A DNA stretch of 64,000 nt, from contig NZ_JAIEZP010000001.1 in the NCBI RefSeq assembly GCF_019679475.1, positions 496,001-560,000 on the forward strand, read 5' to 3'. Source of the DNA: Hyphomonas sediminis (GTDB lineage: Bacteria > Pseudomonadota > Alphaproteobacteria > Caulobacterales > Hyphomonadaceae). Made by a program: the position numbers and the translations under genes. Shown here one piece after another: positions 59,838 through 64,000 of this stretch. The first letter of the stretch is position 1. Every line of letters starts with the position of its first letter. Under the pieces are notes generated by a model that was given only the letters and a program-made list of their open reading frames with translations, had not been told where the DNA came from and did not search any database.

Positions 59838-60086
59838 TCAGCCTTCGGCAGCGAAAATCCGGTCGATATCTTCATCCGAGTTCAGGTCTGTATAGGCGCC
59901 GTCGCCAAGCTGCTCTGCCCCCGCTTCAAGACGGGAAAGCAGGTAGGCCTTGCGTGCTTCCTCCTCCTGATCACGGCGCACGAGATCGCGGAAATATTCG
60001 CTCTCATTGTTGAACTGGCCACGCTCAATTCGCGCCGTGATCCAGATCGCCATCTTGTCGGGCATGGAGATGGTCTTGCGCATCAT
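59838..60086 (-). CDS. parD: ParD-family antitoxin
   Basis: The 82-residue product has the ribbon-helix-helix start MMRKTISMPDKMAIWITARIERGQF and an acidic C-terminal tail that neutralises the toxin. The ATG at 60086 has AAGGAG in front; upstream in-frame sequence is probably untranslated. A perfect inverted repeat at 60119-60137 lies ahead and should be its own operator. Confidence 0.88.
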   Translation of the reverse strand: MMRKTISMPDKMAIWITARIERGQFNNESEYFRDLVRRDQEEEARKAYLLSRLEAGAEQLGDGAYTDLNSDEDIDRIFAAEG

Positions 60087-60118
60087 GGGAAGCACTCCTT
60101 CAGGACACATCAATAACA

Positions 60119-60137
60119 TGTATGAACTATTCATACA
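60119..60137 (-). promoter_or_regulatory. ParD autoregulatory operator
   Basis: TGTATGAA and TTCATACA are perfect 8-bp arms spaced by 3 bases, about 33 bases upstream of the parD start. It is the expected type and place for a ribbon-helix-helix antitoxin operator. Confidence 0.65.
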
Positions 60138-60430
60138 ATCGACTTCCAGCTCTACGCCTTTTCTCGAAACTTCGATCAATCACAATCCGGAAAGAGTTCT
60201 CGTCTTCACCCTCCCCGGTGCGCCATTCTCCCGCGACCGCCAGCACGTTGCCCCCCTTCAAATGCAGGCCATTCCTCCGGCATCGACCACCACAACCCCG
60301 CGCGCGGGAAAACAGTTATGCACTGCCTGGAGGAAACGCTTACCTTTTATGGTCAGCCACGCCCCCTATTTTTCTGTCACTCGTCAAGGATGACGGGCTA
60401 TCAGCATGCCAACAGGAAAGGAGGCAGCAC
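60138..60430. other. non-coding region between parD and the pirin gene
   Basis: This gap of about 290 bases holds the parDE promoter at the left and presumably the pirin promoter at the right, with AGGAAAGGAGG just before the pirin start. No other structured element was recognised in it. Confidence 0.4.
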
Positions 60431-61300
60431 ATGAACAAGAAAGTTCTCGGCCGCTTTGGCAACAATCAGGGACATTGGGTCGGCGACGGCTTCCCCGTTC
60501 GCTCGCTGTTTTCCTACCATTCCCTGGGACAGCACGCGAGCCCGTTCCTCCTGCTCGACTATGGTGGCCCACACGTGTTCGAACCGACCGAGCATCGCCG
60601 GGGCGTTGGCCAGCATCCCCATCGCGGGTTTGAAACCGTGACTATCGTCTATGACGGGGAAGTCTCCCACCGGGACTCCGCCGGCAATGGCGGCACGATC
60701 GGCCCGGGAGACGTACAATGGATGACCGCCGCAGGTGGCATCATTCACGAAGAATACCACTCCTCTTCCTTTGCGAAGACGGGCGGCCCCTTCAAGATGG
60801 TGCAGCTTTGGGTGAACCTTCCGTCCAAGGACAAGATGGCACCTGCCGGCTATCAGGGTATTCTGTCCTCGCAGATCCCGGTGGTTGACCTGCCTGGCCA
60901 TAAAGGCGAGGCCCGGATCATCGCCGGTGACCTCTATGGCGCGAGCGGCCCGGCCAGAACGTTCACTCCCGTGAACGTCTGGGATGTGCGGCTGGAACGG
61001 GACGCTGACTTCACCCTTCCCTTGCCGGAAGGCCACACCACGATGCTGGTCGTCCTGGGCGGCCATCTCACGGTCAATGGCACCGAGCAGGTCGGCGAAG
61101 CTGAAGTCCTACTTCTCAGCCGGGAGGGCACTGATGTCACTATCCATGCCGATGGCGACACCACCCTACTCGTCCTCACAGGCGAGCCTCTGAACGAACC
61201 GATTGTCGGCCACGGTCCCTTCGTCATGAATACCGAGACGGAAATCCGCCAGGCCATTGACGACTTCAATTCGGGCCGGTTCGAACGCCTGCCCGCCTGA
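60431..61300 (+). CDS. pirin family protein (possible quercetinase)
   Basis: This 289-residue bicupin has the metal-binding residues intact: His62 and His64 in QHPHRGFETVTIVYDG, then His106 and Glu108 in GIIHEEYHS. Pirins are metal-dependent and some act as quercetin dioxygenases; the actual role here is unknown. The ATG has an AGGAGG in front. Length is normal. The terminator at 61315 follows. Confidence 0.9.
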   Translation: MNKKVLGRFGNNQGHWVGDGFPVRSLFSYHSLGQHASPFLLLDYGGPHVFEPTEHRRGVGQHPHRGFETVTIVYDGEVSHRDSAGNGGTIGPGDVQWMTAAGGIIHEEYHSSSFAKTGGPFKMVQLWVNLPSKDKMAPAGYQGILSSQIPVVDLPGHKGEARIIAGDLYGASGPARTFTPVNVWDVRLERDADFTLPLPEGHTTMLVVLGGHLTVNGTEQVGEAEVLLLSREGTDVTIHADGDTTLLVLTGEPLNEPIVGHGPFVMNTETEIRQAIDDFNSGRFERLPA

Positions 61301-61314
61301 CGGCAGAAAAACAG

Positions 61315-61344
61315 CGGCCCCCGGATCATCTCCGGGGGCCGTTT
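61315..61344 (+). terminator. intrinsic terminator of the pirin gene
   Basis: CGGCCCCCGGA and TCCGGGGGCCG form a perfect 11-bp stem with a 5-base loop, followed by TTT and then CATC. It lies 15 bases after the pirin stop. Confidence 0.75.
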
Positions 61345-61375
61345 CATCTCCTGGCGATTCTGCGAATGCCTGCCT

Positions 61376-61409
61376 GAAAAGGAAAGGCCCCGGCTTTCTG
61401 CCAGGGCCT
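61376..61409 (-). terminator. intrinsic terminator of the TonB-dependent receptor gene
   Basis: On the minus strand AGGCCCTGGC and GCCGGGGCCT pair over 10 bp with one G-T wobble and a 5-base loop, followed by TTCCTTTT. It lies about 10 bases after the receptor stop. Confidence 0.7.
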
Positions 61410-61418
61410 CCGGGTTTA

Positions 61419-64000
61419 CTAGAAGTTGGCCTTGAAGCCGAACTTCGCCGTCCAACCATACTCTTCATACTGCAGAAGGCGGTCGCCTTCCGGACGCTTC
61501 TGGTAAGCGGTGTAGGTCGCATCGTTGATGTTCACCATTTCCGCGAACAGCTGGAAGTTCTGATTGATGCGATACTTCGCCGAAGCGTCCACCTGGAAGT
61601 GCGGCTTCACGTAACGATCCGCTTCCGGATCGCTGCCAAGCTCATCGAGATAGGAAGACCGGCCAGCGCCCGAAAGACGCAGGCTGATCGGACCTTTCTC
61701 ATAGCCCAGGACTATGTTGTAGGTGTGCTCGGCAGAGGTCGGCAGCGGAATGGAGCGAGAGCCGTCTTCCGTCAAAACGTCACCTTCAGCGTCGGTGTAG
61801 GTGTAGTTCAGGTTCGTCACCAGGCCGTCGAACGGTGCCGGAAGCATCGTGAAGGCTTGTGCGTAAGAGAACTCAAACCCGCGAACCTCGGCTGTGTCGC
61901 CGTTGATCGGGATGGTCGCTTCGTCATAGGCGATGCCGTTGAACTCGCCGCTGAGGAATTCCGCGTCCACGATGAAGTCGTCGATCTTCTTGTAGAAGAC
62001 GCCGCCCTGGATCACGGCTTCCGGAGAGAAGTAATACTCCAGCGTCGCGTCAAAGTTGGTGGCGCGATAGGGATCAAGATCCGGATTTCCGAATTCGCCC
62101 GTGCGCTCATTGTCATCATTCTCTTCGATGATGAAGCGGGGGGCCATCTTGCCGAAGCTCGGACGGACGATCGACTGGAACGCGCCGAAGCGGGCGACAA
62201 TCTTGTCGCTCACATCGTAACGAATGTTCAGGCTGGGGAGTACATCCGTGTAGTCCTTGCTGATCGAGACAGGCGTCACGAACAGGGTGTCTTCGTCGAG
62301 CGGCAGGCCGTCAACGATTGCGCCCTCTTCAACCAGCTCTGCACGGTTGCCGTTTGCGTTCAGCTCGGTCTTCTCAACGCGCACGCCGCCGATCACCCGG
62401 AGCGGACCCGACTGGTACTTGCCCATCAGGTAGCCGGCCAGGATCTGCTCGTCTGCTTCATATCCCTCTACTGTCGAAGCAAATGCGGTGTCGAGTTCAT
62501 TCAGCTCGAAGGCGCCGAGACCGTTGACCGCGATGAAGGCACGCGCACGATCGAGCGCCGGAACAACGCCCAGATCTGCCAAACCATAGGAAGGCGAACC
62601 GGCGACATCGGCCAGCGTAAAATCGCCATCATAGTCGTCATAGATATCGTACTGGAAGGCGAGCGTCTTGTCGCGCTGGCGCAGCTTGGCGCCGGACTTC
62701 ACTTCCAGCGTACCGTTGGAAAGCGCAAACTCACGGGCCACGTCAAACTTGACGGAGGTTTCCTTGTCCTTGGCACGCTCCCTGGTCGTCCGCTCAAGGA
62801 GCGTAAATCCGTAATTGGACGGGTCGTTGAATGCGGCCTCGCCGAAGTCGATGTTAAAGGCAGGCTTGTCCATGTCGGAATAGTCAACCGTCACACCGAG
62901 CGCGCCCGGCGTCTGGAAGCGGGCCTGGAAGCGCATCGGATCAAGCGAGCCATCTTCGGTCTGGTCTGCTTCCGAATAAGCGATGTCATAGTTCACCGTC
63001 CACGGACCGCTGACGGTTTCACCGCCAGCCGACACGGTGCGGATGGTCTGGATTTCGCGGCGGTCCTTGAGGTCGCGGCGAACCTGGATGCGGCCGTCCG
63101 CAGAGTCGAACGATGCCGAGTTGCCATCGATCGAAGTCGGCTCGTCAAAACCGAAAACCAAGCGGCGGCGCAGTTCAGTGTCGTCGAATTTGGAATAGAG
63201 GCCGCGAACATAGAGATTGGTGTTCTCGGTTGCGCGGAAATCGGCGCCCAGCGTGAAGCCGTAGCGCTCGCGGCGGACATCATAGTCGCGGTATTCGAGG
63301 TCTTCGGCGTAGCCATCGTCCTGCCAGCCATCCATCTCGATATTGTCGGTGGAGAATTGGCGGTCGTAGTAGCTAAAGCCGCCCGATAGACCCACTCGAT
63401 CCCCAATCAGCTTGATGAAGTCGATGGAGCCTTTCGGCGAAGTCTTGCCGTTGAGATCGTTGTAGGACCCCTCAAACGACATCGAGAAGAGATCTTTCTT
63501 CCGGTCGAAAGCAGAGGTCGTGTTGATCTCGATCGAGCCACCGATGGTGTCAGCATCCATGTCCGGGGTAAGGGATTTCTTGATCTCGATCGACTCGATG
63601 AGTTCCGACGGGATTACGTCCAGGGCCACAGCGCGCTCGTCACCGCCGGTTGCCAGGACGCGGTTGCCGTTGATCGAGGCGGAGTTGAGGTTCGGGTCAA
63701 GACCGCGCACCGAGACGAAGCGGCCTTCGCCCTGGTCGTTCAGAACATTCAAGCCAGGCGCGCGGCGCAGGGCTTCTGCCACGTTCTGGTCCGGGAACTG
63801 ACCAATAGCATCGCGGCTGAGAACGGTATCGACCGTATCGGATGCGCGCTGACGGGCCAGAGCGTTGAGCAGGTTCGCTTGCTGACCGATCACAAGCACC
63901 GTGTCCATGACGGCCGTATCGCCCTGCGCGCCGCGTGGCGCAAGCGCAAAGGATTCAACCGTCGCAGCGTTGTCAACGAGCGTGATCACGCGGGTCTGTT
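61419..64000 (-). CDS. TonB-dependent outer-membrane receptor (partial, N-terminus outside window)
   Basis: The frame is open to the right window edge, so at least 860 residues are visible and the signal peptide is not. It starts within a domain of carboxypeptidase-regulatory type (VITLVDNAATVESFALAPRG), then MDTVLVIGQQ, like a TonB box, and the plug domain (LSRDAIGQFPDQNVAEALRRAPG). A long 22-stranded barrel ends in the terminal Phe (KFGFKANF). Such receptors take up siderophores, cobalamin or oligosaccharides; the substrate is not identifiable. No genes of a transport locus are visible beside it. Confidence 0.92.
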   Translation of the reverse strand, partial: QTRVITLVDNAATVESFALAPRGAQGDTAVMDTVLVIGQQANLLNALARQRASDTVDTVLSRDAIGQFPDQNVAEALRRAPGLNVLNDQGEGRFVSVRGLDPNLNSASINGNRVLATGGDERAVALDVIPSELIESIEIKKSLTPDMDADTIGGSIEINTTSAFDRKKDLFSMSFEGSYNDLNGKTSPKGSIDFIKLIGDRVGLSGGFSYYDRQFSTDNIEMDGWQDDGYAEDLEYRDYDVRRERYGFTLGADFRATENTNLYVRGLYSKFDDTELRRRLVFGFDEPTSIDGNSASFDSADGRIQVRRDLKDRREIQTIRTVSAGGETVSGPWTVNYDIAYSEADQTEDGSLDPMRFQARFQTPGALGVTVDYSDMDKPAFNIDFGEAAFNDPSNYGFTLLERTTRERAKDKETSVKFDVAREFALSNGTLEVKSGAKLRQRDKTLAFQYDIYDDYDGDFTLADVAGSPSYGLADLGVVPALDRARAFIAVNGLGAFELNELDTAFASTVEGYEADEQILAGYLMGKYQSGPLRVIGGVRVEKTELNANGNRAELVEEGAIVDGLPLDEDTLFVTPVSISKDYTDVLPSLNIRYDVSDKIVARFGAFQSIVRPSFGKMAPRFIIEENDDNERTGEFGNPDLDPYRATNFDATLEYYFSPEAVIQGGVFYKKIDDFIVDAEFLSGEFNGIAYDEATIPINGDTAEVRGFEFSYAQAFTMLPAPFDGLVTNLNYTYTDAEGDVLTEDGSRSIPLPTSAEHTYNIVLGYEKGPISLRLSGAGRSSYLDELGSDPEADRYVKPHFQVDASAKYRINQNFQLFAEMVNINDATYTAYQKRPEGDRLLQYEEYGWTAKFGFKANF

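Noticed and set aside
61257..63389. 710-residue plus-strand open frame
   Set aside because: Antisense to the TonB-dependent receptor, with no recognisable domain.

Overview
The window is GC-rich and comes from a motile alphaproteobacterium, most likely a Hyphomonadaceae/Caulobacterales relative (possibly Hyphomonas-like). The evidence is the flaF-flbT pair behind flagellin, a CpdR-type regulator ending in Ala-Ala, a CheD/CheT-type chemotaxis operon, MotC/MotE-like proteins and TTAA-N7-TTTA (CtrA-like) boxes in front of flagellar operons. No mobile element, CRISPR array or prophage was seen.

Layout. (1) 1-4,540: the N-terminal part of a BcsB-like protein, a PilZ-containing cellulose synthase BcsA and an acyl-CoA dehydrogenase, all on the minus strand. 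(2) 4,751-18,800: flagellar block I. The minus operon flgB-flgC-fliE-fliQ-flhA-fliR-flhB plus a FliJ-like gene supplies the rod and export gate. Around it lie fliI (+), the minus operon flagellin-flaF-flbT-DUF1217, a minus FlgJ-like/FlgN-like pair, and fliK-flgD (+). (3) 18,873-29,460: chemotaxis block, nearly all minus: STAS, cheY1, cheA, cheW, cheR, cheY2, a CheT/CheZ-like gene, a PAS chemoreceptor, cheB and cheD, then a second PAS chemoreceptor. (4) 29,863-48,896: flagellar block II. It contains fliM-like/motA/MotC-like/flgF/flgG/flgA/flgH/FliL-like (minus), motB (+), flgE-flgK-flgL-flgI (+), fliF-fliH-fliN-fliP-fliG (minus) and fliL/DUF6468-like/MotE-like (+). (5) 49,036-64,000: accessory and housekeeping genes. 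These are an MpaB/DUF2236 plus acyl-CoA dehydrogenase pair, a three-gene TelA/DUF6384/coiled-coil operon, tRNA-Val, cpdR, an N-formylglutamate amidohydrolase, a candidate small RNA, an XRE regulator, a HisN-type phosphatase, a TraB/GumN lipoprotein, tRNA-Arg, a ParDE module, a pirin and a TonB-dependent receptor cut by the window end.

Together the two flagellar blocks supply most of a flagellum: MS ring, C ring, export gate, ATPase, rod, P and L rings, hook, junction proteins, filament and stator. Not seen are fliO, fliD, fliS, flgM, a flagellar sigma factor and flbD/rpoN. The most interesting items are a CCUCC-bearing small-RNA candidate at about 56.7 kb, a small protein with a CheZ/CheT DxxxQ motif that shares its C-terminal hexapeptide pattern with CheD, the TelA operon, a repeated CtrA-like box, and a divergent FliM without an N-terminal CheY-docking peptide. 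Functions are read from recognised family motifs; no database search was run.
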